Source: Triglochin maritima
Lineage: Eukaryota; Streptophyta; Magnoliopsida; Alismatales; Juncaginaceae
NCBI GenBank assembly: GCA_963682175.1
Contig: OY821770.1
Location: 13,980,501 to 14,044,500 of the forward strand
DNA length: 64,000 bases
Reading direction: 5' to 3'
Position numbers and translations under genes: made by a program. Shown piece by piece: positions 24,284-35,401 of the stretch. Numbering within the stretch: position 1 is the stretch's first letter; each line of letters starts with the position of its first letter. Below the pieces are notes generated by a model that made no database searches, was not told where the DNA came from, and saw only the letters and a program-made list of their open reading frames with translations.

Positions 24284-24444
24284 CTCTAATAGCAAGAGAG
24301 GATGCACGCCAAGCTTGATCTTGGGTTTCCTCTCTCTTATCGTTGGAGTGGTCAGAAATTAAAATACGGACTACCTTAGTCATAGGCGAGGATGCACGTC
24401 AAGCATGATCTTGGGTTCCCTCTCTCCTATCGACGATGGAGTCC
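24284..24444 (+). repeat. Two large conserved-loop hairpins (family H2) in the 5' LTR
   Basis: Each has a central stretch GATGCACG(C/T)CAAGC then GATCTTGGGTT, enclosed by complementary arms. In the first, AGAGAGGA pairs with TCCTCTCT and CTCTAAT with GTTGGAG. In the second, ATAGG.GAGG pairs with CCTC...CCTAT and GGACT with GGAGTCC. Further copies lie at 33,035, 33,504, 34,262, 34,732, 37,518 and 37,606. Confidence 0.8.
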
Positions 24445-24499
24445 TTATTTAATAAATCAAATGAACAAACCCAAATACAAAAAAAAACAATACATATAC

Positions 24500-25860
24500 A
24501 AACCCCTCCGGGTCATGAGGCTAAACTGTCCAACATACATAACAAATTATATACATAAAATATTCTCCTAGTTATGAGTTTAAACTAACTATTTGATGAT
24601 ATTCAAATATAAGAATCATCGACAATATAACAAATACATACATATAAAATCTTCCGGGTTATGAGGCTAAACTAACCAAAACATCATAATACCCATATCA
24701 AAAGTATAATTGTCCAAATAAATCCATATATACAAAATACCTCTTAGGTTACGAGGCTAAACTAATCTAACCCTTAGCGATATTTTAGTAATGAGATAAA
24801 CTAAAGTCGTCATAGTCAAACAAAGCATATACACAATGTTGTCCCAAACAAGGGAATAAAATGTTTACGATGTCTCCTATAACACGAGACAACACCCCAT
24901 ATATACAAATCACCTCCTAGGTTATGAGGTTAAACTAACCGTTTGTACGACATTCTGATATAAGAATTATCGTTGACAAATCGAACATATGTAACTCCTC
25001 CTCGTGATGAGGTTAAGATCACTAATATTTGGTTGTCTTCGTGATAAAGTTGAAGCACCAAAACATATATACAAAGCTCCTCCGGATTATGAGGCTAAAC
25101 TGACCAAGACATGACGATATTGATACCAAAAGAATAATCGTCCAAATAACATACATATGCACAAATCACCTCCTAGGTTATGAGGTTAAACTAACCGTTT
25201 GTACGACATTCTAATATAAGAATTATCGTTGACAAATCGAACATATATCACTCCTCCTCGAGATGAGTTTAAGCTCACTAATATTTGGTGGTCTTCGTGA
25301 TAAAGTTGAAGCACCAAAACATATATACAAAACTCCTCCGGGTTATGAGGCTAAACTGACCAAGACATGGCGAGATATTAATACCAAAAGAATAATCGTC
25401 TAAATAACATACATATACACAAAACACCTCCTAGGTTATGAGGTTAAACTAACCGTTTGTACGATATTACTCTAATATAAGAATTATCGTTGACAAATCA
25501 AACATAAATCCCCTCCGGGTCATGAGGCTAAACTGTCCAATATACTTAACATGTTATATACATAAAATATTCTCCCGGTTATGAGATTAAACTAACTATT
25601 TGGTGATATTCCAATATAAGAATCATCATCTCCGTAACCAAATATGTACATAAATTTCCTCCATGTTATGAGGCCAAACCGACTAGATCGCGGTGATCAT
25701 AATAAAGACAATCACCAAACCAAATCTAAGCAAATAAACTAAATTGCCATACACAACGGTCCCCTTCAAATAAATAAGGGAATAAATCGTCAAATCACGT
25801 ATGGAATATATAAGTCAAATGTTTGCCTTGGTTGTGAGATTAAAGCTAACCATTGTTTGA
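24500..25860 (+). repeat. About fifteen small conserved-loop hairpins (family H1) in the 5' LTR
   Basis: Examples are GGTTA-TGAGGTTAAAC-TAACC (24,925; 25,168; 25,430), AGTTA-TGAGTTTAAAC-TAACT (24,570), GGTTA-TGAGGCTAAAC-TAACC (24,655) and GTGA-TGAGGTTAAGA-TCAC (25,000). The loop is nearly constant, the stems differ, and they still pair. The 3' LTR has the same set at 37,735-39,100. Confidence 0.8.
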
Positions 25861-26431
25861 TAATCTCTCCTTATTAGAGATAAACTTGTCAAACGATGAA
25901 ATATATGCTCGAATCTCTTTGGACAAGAAGCTAAATTATCATAGCAAGATGGTCCCTTTAAATATGAAAAGGAGCAAATCATCAGGCTCCAAAAACTCTA
26001 AACCAAATTATCGCAGCAATATGGTTCCTTGAAATAGAAGAATGAATAAGTCATCAAGCTCCGACTCTGAACGAGACTCCATACAAATGCATCATCTGTG
26101 GCATGAACTCAATTGCCATGTACTCCAAGCTATTTGATATATGATAATAGTTTGAGAAATATGTATCATATATTCATCTTTTGTGCACCATATAAATGTG
26201 CTAAAGATCTTGTATTCCTATATCCAATGAAATGGAATATTGAATTTATATCATTTTGTTGTTATTTGTATTTTCTTTACTTAGCGTTACAAATGGTGGC
26301 ATGATCGTGACAACAGTGAGGCATTCTTCTATACGAAGTTGTAAGGTGCGGAATTCCATTATGAATTCTTGAGAGGTCTTCACAACACCAATATATAAAT
26401 ACAAAAGAACAAAAACCCACGTTAAACAGAA

Positions 26432-26449
26432 TGGCACGCCCGGTGGGAC
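26432..26449 (+). other. Primer-binding site of the Tat-lineage element
   Basis: TGGCACGCCCGGTGGGAC starts three bases after the LTR end and begins with the TGG that pairs with tRNA CCA. I cannot name the tRNA with confidence. An identical site, with the same preceding CACGTTAAACAGAA, recurs at 26,642. Confidence 0.7.
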
Positions 26450-27020
26450 TTCTCATCCTCTTTGTCATATATAGATGGCGCGCCAATGTAACGCTACTGG
26501 AGGCTAATGCAAATGATTCTTTGGGAGACTGCATTCTCTTTCAAGAGTTTTAGCATGCTTCTTCAATGGAAAATGAGCTTGATCATGTCATAAGCTTCTT
26601 CACCGTATAATAGAACCCACCGTGCGCCACGTTAAACAGAATGGCACGCCCGGTGGGACCTCTCATCCTCTTGTCACATATGCCACGCCAATGTAGCACC
26701 ACTGGAAGCCGATGCAAATGATATCTTCGGAAAAATGCATATGCTTTCTAGAGTTCTAATACGCTTCTTCGGTGGGACTTCTTGTCACCTATATGTCTCG
26801 TCGATGTAACGCTACTGGAGCGCTATTGGATGATGATGCAAATGATATCTTCAGAAGACTGCATTCTCTTTCAAGAGTTCTAATATGCTTCTTCGGTGGG
26901 ACCTCATCCTCTTGGTCACCCATATATGTCGCGCCAATGTAGCGCTACAGGATGCTAATGCAAATGATATCTTTGGAAGACTGCATTCTCTTTCAAGAGT
27001 TCTAATATGCTTCTTTGGTG
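26441..27020 (+). repeat. Leader repeat, four units of 120-210 bp
   Basis: Units start at a CGGTGGGAC(C/T)TC string near 26,441, 26,650, 26,772 and 26,894. They share CGCCAATGTA(A/G)CGCTAC, GATGCAAATGATATCTTC-like and CTTTCAAGAGTTCTAAT strings. The first two also contain the whole primer-binding site. No protein frame is kept. The 27,021-27,610 stretch that follows shows no feature I can name. Confidence 0.75.
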
Positions 27021-27610
27021 GGGAGATGAGCTTAGTCACATCATCGTATTGATTATCTATCTTACAATGATGTGCACAACACATGCTCCAATACCCTATA
27101 ATATCATGTGGACGGACACTGTATATCCCCATATATGTCTGGGGCAAACATTGCTCAATAAATGATGTGTTGCCATAAATTGAATTTTGTATATAATTCT
27201 TCAGAGGCATAATAATACTTTGTATATTGTCGTGTCAATTGATTCCATAATTGGAAGGATAAATTCCTCGATGACGCATATATCCGAAAGACTCAAATAT
27301 GGGAATGCTTTTGATAACCAAGCATAAATCCAAAGGACTCAAAGATGGGGATGCTTATGATAACCAAAGATGAAAAAGGTTATCAATTTGGCAACTAGGG
27401 CAATACTTGAAAATACTATGCTTGAAATTTTGCAACAATGTGGGTTCATATTCTGCTTTTGATGTTATATACCATCAAAGCATGACACAATAGCAAAATT
27501 TTGGTATCAAGAACCAATTATTCTAGCTACATGCGGGCTGGTGGTTATATTTTCTGATGCTATACCCGGAAAAGAATTCTAGAACGATATATCTCGTCCT
27601 AACTCATATC

Positions 27611-28635
27611 TTTCAACCTCCTGAATAATGAGGATAAACTTATTCAAACATATTCAATCTCGTGAGTAACGAGAATAGAGTTACTCATATATATTCAACC
27701 TCCTGAATAATGAGGATAAACTTATTCAAATATATTCAATCTTGCGAGTAACAAGGATAAATTTACTTGCATATTTCAACCTCCTGAATAATGAGGATAA
27801 ACTTATTCAAATATATTCAATCTCGTGAGTAACGAGGATAATCTTACTCATATCTTTCAACCTCCTGAATAATGAGGATAAAACTTATTCAAACATATTC
27901 AATCTCGTGAGTAACGAGAATAGAGTTACTCATATATATTTTAACCTCCTGAATAATGAGGATAAACTTATTCAAATATATTCAATCTCGTGAGTAACGA
28001 GGATAATCTCACTCACATCTTTCAACCTCCTGGATAATGAGGATAAACGTATTCAAATATATTCAATCTCGTGAGTAACAAGGATAATCTTACTCACATC
28101 TTTCAACCTCCTGAATAATGAGGATAAACTTATTCAAACATATTCAATCTCGTGAGTAACGAGGATAAAGTTACTCATATATATTCAACCTCCTGAATGA
28201 TGAGAATAAACTTATTCAAATATATTCAATCTCGTGAGTAACGAGGATAATATTACTCACATCTTTCAACCTCCTGAATAATGAGGATAAACTTATTCAA
28301 ATATATTCAATCTCGTGAGTAACGAGGATAATATTACTCACATCTTTCAACCTCCTGAATAATGAGGATAAACTTATTCAAATATATTCAATCTCGTGAG
28401 TAACGAGGATAATCTTACTCACATCTTTCAACCTCCTGAATAATGAGGATAAACTTATTCAAACATATTCAATCTCGTGAGTAACGAGGATAAACTTACT
28501 CATATATTTCAACCTCCTGAATAACGAGGATAAACTTATTCAAATCTATATATTAAATCTCGTGAGTAACGAGGATAAATTTACTCGCATATTTCAACCT
28601 CTTGAATAATGATGATAAACTTATTCAAATATCTT
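27611..28635 (+). repeat. Array of alternating 40-bp hairpin units, about 13 pairs
   Basis: Unit a (TCAACCTCCTGAATAATGAG, then GATAAACTTATTCAAATATA) alternates strictly with unit b (TCAATCTCGTGAGTAACGAG, then GATAATCTTACTCACATCT), making an 82-bp higher-order repeat of about 13 copies. Each unit folds on itself: TGAATAA with TTATTCA, and GTGAGTAA with TTACTCAC. The two stems differ by paired changes. Confidence 0.9.
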
Positions 28636-30040
28636 TCGTCTCTTTCTCGGAAGCAAGAATTTGATGCATCTTTTTGGAACTATATTCGTGTTTAAACAAC
28701 AGAACACTTCTCATGAACACCATCGAGCACATTTTGGAGTTGTTCCGGCTGAAGTGTAAGGTGGCCATCTTCAGTTTCGATCTCACCTACAACTCGTATA
28801 GTGGTTGTAATCTCTTCGTCTGGTCGTTTGTTGTACTTCCAACTCTTCAATACGTTGAAATCTCGAACAAATTCAATTTTCTAAAGCAGTAATGGAATGC
28901 TTGAGTTGATTTAGACACTCATCACATAGGCCCATACGGCACTGATCTCGTCACCACAATACCTGATATACTAAAGATTACATGTTAAGCCTCCACTTGG
29001 ACACCAACATATCCGAAGACATCAACAGCTTGCTCGTTTTCTAGACTTTGGCTAACATCTTGTGAAATGAACGGCAACAATTAAAACATCTTTGTAATCC
29101 TCCGGCGATATCATTTGCTCTTTCTAAAATGTTTTGGTCGGTGTGCGGATATGGCATGTAATTCGTTGGAATGCCAACATTAACTTGTTGTTCCAATTGA
29201 AAAAATCGGTGTGGAACACCTTTATAATATTTGTCTCCGATGAAGATTGATCTACAACTTGCAAAGCGACGACGCTCATTGGTGCAATTGTTGCTACCAT
29301 TGTGGGATCGTGAACCACTATGGCTAGACGGTCCTAAAAAGGAAAATACAATATCAAGATAAATATCAAAACATTATCACCGAAGAAAAAAGAAGGGTGG
29401 TTATCCCATGTTACTAAACAAGGAGATGGTGTTGTTGATGCACGAACTATCAGGTGACCACTCTATTCAATGTGACAAAAGTCAAATGCAAAGGAAAAGT
29501 TGTCTCCATGCGGTGGCGAAGCGACGTTGTCCATGACTAATGGTGGAAAATCTACTTCACCCTAGATAACCTGAACAAGATATGAACACACATGATGACA
29601 AATGCAAGTATTAATCCTTCCAAAAACTGAAATGGACGATACCTACAAAATCCAGATCATACGCGACTGATTGAAGTTGCTTGTCCGTTATATTATAGTG
29701 GCATTGGTATGATCTCACCTATGGTGGTGTTAAGTTTAACGAAGGATGTGATTCCTTGTCCACTCCTTTCTTATCATGATGGATGGTGGTCTTTTCTAAC
29801 TCTGTGTCAAATATCATGAATTTTGGAATGACTCAAGTTAGAAAATGAAAAGATAATCCAAGATACAACAACAAAAGAATAAATGCATGCATACATACAA
29901 ACTCCTATGATGTACTTTTTGCACAACCAAGGGAGAGCGCATCAGCTATACCCACCTCTCCAAAATCTTCACCAATATTGGAATTATTTTTCCAAGATAT
30001 AGAAAAATTTCTTTCCTCCAAACCAGCAATGGGGCATAGG
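28636..30040. other. Interior of the Tat element; no gene recognised
   Basis: Gag, protease and the reverse transcriptase palm should lie here in an autonomous element. I find only short frames with no family motif. Confidence 0.55.
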
Positions 30041-30618
30041 AGTTGAGCCAATGAAAATTATGGCAATTCAAGAACTTCCTCCTCAAGAAAAAAATTCACT
30101 CCAAGGGCACTTGGCGCATTGACTCTCCATGGTAATTTTGTCTGAAAAGTGTCAGCATTTTTCTCGTCTCATGAAGAAAGATGTAGTTGTTTGAAAGGGA
30201 TGAAGAATGTCAAAAAGCTTTTGAATATATAAAGAAGCACATCATTAATCCTCCAATATTAGGGGCACTTCAAGTAGGCAAGCCGCTCATATATATATCG
30301 CCGCCCAGGACTGCTCTTTGGGAGCGTTGCTTGCTTAGAAAACCGATGATGATAAAGAGCAGGCAATATTATTTGAGTAGGAGGTTAGCTCGGGCAGAAT
30401 TTTGATATTTTGCAATCGAAAAAATACGCTTAGCTCTGGTGTTTGCAGCTAAGAAAATGCGTCATTATATGTTGTGTCATAAAGTCTGGCTCATTAAATG
30501 TGGATCCCATAAGATATATAACGACACGACCCACTTTGGCTGGACGTGTTGGCAAATGAACCCTCCTGTTGATGGAGTTTGACATTGAATATGTTCTGAG
30601 AAAAGCAATGAAAAGATA
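30041..30618 (+). pseudogene. Reverse transcriptase end and first RNase H, broken
   Basis: Pieces in different frames read MKIMAIQELPPQEKNSLQGH and CQHFSRLMKKDVV (end of RT, near 30,050-30,190). Next comes ECQKAFEYIKKHIINPPILG (30,200), then YYLSRRLARAEF and YFAIEKIRLALVFAAKKMRH (30,370-30,470), the native gypsy RNase H. ITTRPTLAGRVGK and LLMEFDIEYV follow before 30,600. The catalytic YVDD part of reverse transcriptase is absent, with stops at about 30,403 and 30,573. Confidence 0.8.
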
Positions 30619-32061
30619 ATGATCGTCGAAACTGACAAGGAAGTTGTTTGGGAACTCTACTTTGATGGAGCATGTTGTACAAAGGTCACTGTTGATGGTC
30701 CAGTTATTCGAGCTGGGGCCGGAATTGTGTTCGTCACTCCACAACGCGGTATCATTCACTTTTCATGCGCACTTGTCGATGAGAAGTCCAATAACGAAGC
30801 TGAATATGAAGCTCTAATAGTTGGATTAGAAATGGCATTTGATATTAACATCAAAACTCTTACAGCATATGATGATTTTCTACTTGTACAACAAGTTAAC
30901 GATGTATATGAAGTTCGAAAAGAAGAGCTGATACAATACCATAATGCGATACTTAGTCTGATTCGAAGGTTTGACAGTTTGGAAATATCACACGTTCTAA
31001 GAAGCAATAACTCTCATGCGGATACTCTTGCAGAGTTAACAACCAGTTTGACCCTTCCACCCCAAGGAGAAATGGAAGTTATTATAAAAGATCATCGTCT
31101 TCATCCAAGTAAATCGATGTTGCATAAGGACGAGGCAATAGAAGAAGTCTTCATCATAAATGATGAACAAGAAGATGATTGGAGGCAGGTGTTTGCAGAC
31201 TTCTACAAACATGGTCAACAACTTGTTGATAGAGCCGATCGAATAAAACTCAAAAGGACGAAGCACAAAAAAAATCCTTCAGGAAGTTCATTCACGAGCA
31301 TATGGCGTTATCAAGCCAAACTAAAAATGCGACATCGAATTAAACTTATGGGTTATTATTGGACCAGTATGACTCAAGATTTCTTAGAGTCTGCAAAGAA
31401 ATGTGTCAAATGCCAAGAACATGGCAATCTGTCTCGTATGCCACTCGCTAAACTTCATCCAACAATCGCATCTTGGCCATTTGCGGAGTGGGGAACAGAT
31501 GTCGTTGGACCCTTCACTCCTACATCTCGAGGTTACAAATTCATACTAGCTGCAACTGATTACTTCTCAAGATGGGCGAAATTGGTTCCTCTTCGTGAAG
31601 TCACAGCTGATGCGGTCGTCAAGTTCTTCACCAACAATATTGTTCATCGATTTGGAGTTCCAAATAGAGTCCAATCCGATAATGGAACCAATTTCAAAAG
31701 TCAAAAAGTATATCGCTTTGCTAATAAATATAGTATTAATTGGAATTATTCCACTATATATAACCCATCTGCAAATGGGTTGGCAGAAGCCTTCAATAAA
31801 ACTCTTTGTTCTACAATAGCTAAAATTGTAGAGTCAAATAGGCGAGATTGGCATGACCGTATGTATGAAGCACTCTGGGGCTACCGAACCACCTACAAAA
31901 CTCCAACTGGTTGTACACCGTATTCCTTGGTATATGGGGCAGAAGTTGTACTACCATTAGAAATTGAAATACCATCTCTCCGTGTAGCGTTGATGACCGA
32001 CTTGACCAACGACCTCAACATCAAAGTAAGGCTCGAAGAATTGTTAGACGCCGATGAATGA
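30619..32061 (+). CDS. Archaeal-type RNase H plus integrase (Tat lineage), long open remnant
   Basis: A 480-codon open frame. Residues 9-140 are a second RNase H, with WELYFDGACC, SNNEAEYEAL, an aspartate in LTAYDDFLLV and a final SHADTLAEL. Residues 240-460 are integrase. CVKCQEHG is the second half of the zinc finger. The catalytic triad is D (WGTDVVGP, 31,498), D (SDNGTNF, 31,678) and E (LAEAFNKTL, 31,786), with the classic 35 residues between the last two. The first half of the zinc finger is lost: LQEVHSRAYGV lies in another frame at 31,277-31,309, so two compensating shifts bracket it. The frame ends at a TGA while homology continues. The fragment is long, yet probably not functional alone. 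Confidence 0.85.
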   Translation: MIVETDKEVVWELYFDGACCTKVTVDGPVIRAGAGIVFVTPQRGIIHFSCALVDEKSNNEAEYEALIVGLEMAFDINIKTLTAYDDFLLVQQVNDVYEVRKEELIQYHNAILSLIRRFDSLEISHVLRSNNSHADTLAELTTSLTLPPQGEMEVIIKDHRLHPSKSMLHKDEAIEEVFIINDEQEDDWRQVFADFYKHGQQLVDRADRIKLKRTKHKKNPSGSSFTSIWRYQAKLKMRHRIKLMGYYWTSMTQDFLESAKKCVKCQEHGNLSRMPLAKLHPTIASWPFAEWGTDVVGPFTPTSRGYKFILAATDYFSRWAKLVPLREVTADAVVKFFTNNIVHRFGVPNRVQSDNGTNFKSQKVYRFANKYSINWNYSTIYNPSANGLAEAFNKTLCSTIAKIVESNRRDWHDRMYEALWGYRTTYKTPTGCTPYSLVYGAEVVLPLEIEIPSLRVALMTDLTNDLNIKVRLEELLDADE

Positions 32062-32367
32062 AGACTTAAAGCACAACAAAGCCTTGAGCTATATCGAGCT
32101 CGAATGCAAAGAGCTTTTGATAAGAAAGTTCGCCCCCGAGAATTCAAGAAGGGTCAACTTGTTTGGGTGATGTCCAAAGATTGCATGGCTCAGAGTTATG
32201 GAAAGAAATTAGACCCAAAATGGAAAGGTCCATATATTGTTGAGCTAGCATATGACAATGGGGCATATCTCTTAACTGATCATGAAGGGAAAAGGACATA
32301 CCCCCCACTAAATGGAAAATTCCTCAAAGCCATATTATTCATAAAAATATTATTAAAAAAGGGTTAA
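32062..32367 (+). pseudogene. Integrase C-terminal domain, separated by a stop
   Basis: After the TGA at 32,059, the continuation reads YRARMQRAFDKKVRPREF, KGQLVWVMSKD and LDPKWKGPYIVE, then NGAYLLTDHEGK. This is the integrase C-terminal domain (GPF/Y type) of Ty3/gypsy elements. It ends at TAA in 32,367, which is the end of pol. No envelope-like frame follows. Confidence 0.85.
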
Positions 32368-32559
32368 AAAAATGAGACCCTACGGACTTGGCGAAAACCC
32401 TAAAGGGCGCTAAGGGTAAAAAAGTTAAAACTTGGTTGTCGGCAACAGGCAAAATTGGGTACCCCTCTACAAGAAAATCCGAAAGGACTTGTACGAAAAA
32501 ACAAGTGGGGGTCAATTGTGGCGAAAACCCAAAAGGGCGGTGCAATTGATAACAAAAAA

Positions 32560-35150
32560 AATCCTCCTGAATAAGAGGTGAAATTTTTCGATAACCTCCT
32601 GAATAAGAGGTGAAACTTTTCGATATTCCTCCTGAATAAGAGGTAAAACTTTTCGATAGAAATGTTCTTCAAATCTATGAAGTACATCTCAGATTTGTAA
32701 GGACAATAGTAATATAAAACTTTCGCTGACGATGGAACGTCCCTCGGGTCACTCTCCCACATATGAGAGTTCTTGAAGCGAAATGGGTTATCAAAGTTCT
32801 ACAGATCTATGAAGCATATCTGAGATTTGTAAGAACTTTCCAACTTTGTTGGGTGACATCCATATGAAAAGCGAGCATCCGGTACGATTTCAAAGATGAG
32901 ATCTTTACTGTGGCTCCACAGCTGATGGTTGTCATGATGTAAAAAATCTTGTCCTCCTGAATAACGAGGCTTAACTTATTCATATATGTCGATAAAATAT
33001 ATACATATATATAATAATAAAAAAATGCAAACAACTCTAATAATAAGAGAGGATGCACGCCAAGCTAGATCTTGGGTTCCCTCTCTCTCGTTGTTAGAGG
33101 AGTTTTGTAATGAACAAACAAATTTTTAAAAAAATCAAATCAACAAAAAAAAGTCTCCTGGGTAACGAGGCTAAATTTATATGTATGCCATAATCCTCGA
33201 GTAGCAATAATAAGTCTACTCACATATTTTATCCTCCTGGGTAACGAGGCTAAACTTATCCATATAACCTAATCGTCTGAGTAGAAATCATAAGGCTACT
33301 CTACGAATATATTCAACCTCGTGAGTAACGAGGACAAATTTACTCATACAACAAAATCCTCCCGAATAATAAGGATAAACTTATTCAAACACATTTCATC
33401 TCATGACGAACAAGAATAAATTTACTCATACACTTCAACCTCTGAATCAAGTGGAGAAATTTATTCAGCACACTTCTCATATATATAAAAGAATGCAAAC
33501 AAATTTAATAATAAGGGAGGATGCACGCCAAGCTTGATCTTGGGTTCCCTCTCTCCTGTTGTTAGAGGAGTTTGCAAATATATACACACACACGCACACA
33601 TATATAATCAGATCAACGACCAAAAAAACCTCCTGAATAAGAGGTAAAACTTTTCAATAGAAATGTTCTACAAATCTATAAAGTACATCTGAGATTTGTA
33701 AGGATAATAATAATATAAAACTTTCGCTGACGATGGAACGTCCCTCGGGTCACTCTCCCACATGTGAGAGTTCTTGAGGCAAAATGGGTTATCAAAGCTC
33801 TACATATCTATGAAGCATATCTGAGATTTGTAAGAACTTTCCAACTTTGTTGGGTGACATCCATATGAAGAGCGAGCATCCGGTACGATTTCAAAGATGA
33901 GATCCTTATTGTGGCTCCACGGCTGATGGTTGTCATGACGTAAAACAATCCTGTCCTCCTGGGTAACGAGGCTAAACTTATCCATGCGTGTTCTAATGTT
34001 CTGAGTAGTAACATAAGTCTACTCACCCAATATATTGTCCTCCTGAATAATGAGTTTAAACCTATTCATATATACATATATATCATAATCTCGTGGGTAG
34101 AAACAATAAGTGTGCTCACATATGTATCGGCATTGCTCCAAATATTTGGTGAAGGTGTCTGCCACATTTGTTCTATAAATTTACAAATCATATAAAAAAA
34201 TTGTATTAAAAAACGTAGAAAAAAAATTACAAAAAAAAAAAAAAACAGGATATGCAAACAACTCTAATAGTAAGAGAGGATGCACGCCAAGCAGGATCTT
34301 GGGTTCCCTTTCTCTTGTTGTTAGAGGAATTTTGTAAAAATTAAATATATAAACAAACAAAAATAACAATCAAATCAACAAAGTCCTCCCGAATAACGAG
34401 GCTACACTTATTCGCATATACATATATATCTTCATCTCATAAGTGACAATGATAAGTCTACCCACATATATCGTCATCCTTCCGGCTAACTAGGCTAAAC
34501 TTATCCATATGCCATAATTGCCAGAGTAGCAATCAGAAGTCTACTCGCCAAATACATTGCAACCTCCTGAATAATAGGGTTAAACTTATTCATATATACA
34601 TAGTCGCCATCCTAAATATCAAGTATAATGGTTGGTCACATTTGTTCTACAAATTTACAAACCATGTAAAAAGATTGTATAAAAAAATGTCGATAAAATA
34701 TATATATGATAAAAAAAGGAAACGCAAAAAACTCTAATAATAAGAGAGGATGCACGTCAAACTGGATCTTGGGTTCCCTCTCTCTTGTCGTTAGAGGAGT
34801 TTATAAAAACGTTAAAAAAATTCAATATACAAAATCCTCCTCAGAGATTAACTTTTCCTCAAACACACTCTTCAAATCTATGAAACATATATGGAGATTG
34901 TAAGGGGATGACTCAATTTCTTTTTACCTACGATGGAATATCCTTCAAGTCACCTCTCTACTATAAGAAGGTTCTCGAGGTAAAGAAATGTTAAAATGAA
35001 ATATTTACTAATCTACAAATCTATTGCACATATAGGAGATTTGTAGGAACATATAAGTTGTTGATCAACAACCATATGGAATGTGGAGTACCCAATAAGA
35101 TTCAAGATAAAAGAATCTTTATTGTCACCCCAACTGTTGTTGGCGCTCCG
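32560..35150 (+). repeat. 3' non-coding region rich in conserved-loop hairpins
   Basis: After pol come three CCTCCTGAATAAGAGGT units (32,563-32,655). About ten H1 hairpins follow, for example GGGTAACGAGGCTAAACTTATCC at 33,235 and 33,960. There are also four H2 hairpins (33,035; 33,504; 34,262; 34,732). A segment of about 280 bp (32,660-32,940, with CGATGGAACGTCCCTCGGGT) is repeated at 33,660-33,945 and more loosely at 34,860-35,140. No coding sequence is seen from here to the LTR. Confidence 0.8.
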
Positions 35151-35387
35151 ACGTCAACAACCCCTCATTGGTTTGAGTATATACTTCTCTACATATTAGC
35201 ATATTGATATGTAGTAAGATAAGACTCATATGAGAACTCATTACTCTCATATACAAGTTTAAAAAAACTTATTCAAGCTTTACATGTTTCGACATCGATA
35301 GCCTTGTATACAAACAAATGTGTACTTCTGAAATATTGGAAGTATTTTTCTCAAGAAGTTATGATTCACAATATTCATCATATCTTC

Positions 35388-35401
35388 TTGAGGGGGCAAA
35401 C
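35388..35401 (+). other. Polypurine tract of the Tat-lineage element
   Basis: TTGAGGGGGCAAAC lies directly before the 3' LTR start TGTTGACAC. It is the expected plus-strand priming site and fixes the LTR boundary. Confidence 0.8.

Larger units (their letters stand above)
22165..26428 (+). mobile_element. 5' LTR of the Tat-lineage element
   Basis: 4,264 bases, TG...CA. In order it has a region with a TATA box and purine-rich leader (22,742-22,918), three 60-bp repeats (23,141-23,305), two large hairpins (24,284-24,444) and about fifteen small conserved-loop hairpins (24,500-25,860). Differences from the 3' LTR are scattered single bases and short indels, suggesting a fairly recent insertion. 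Confidence 0.92.

Noticed and set aside
27611..28635. CRISPR-like array of regular repeats
   Set aside because: The units alternate between two related sequences without unique spacers, lie inside a retrotransposon leader in a plant genome, and have no cas genes.
29124..29318. Possible copia gag-like fragment on the minus strand
   Set aside because: A short stretch (TDFFNWNNKLMLAFQRI) faintly resembles such proteins, but it is too short and has no neighbours of that class.
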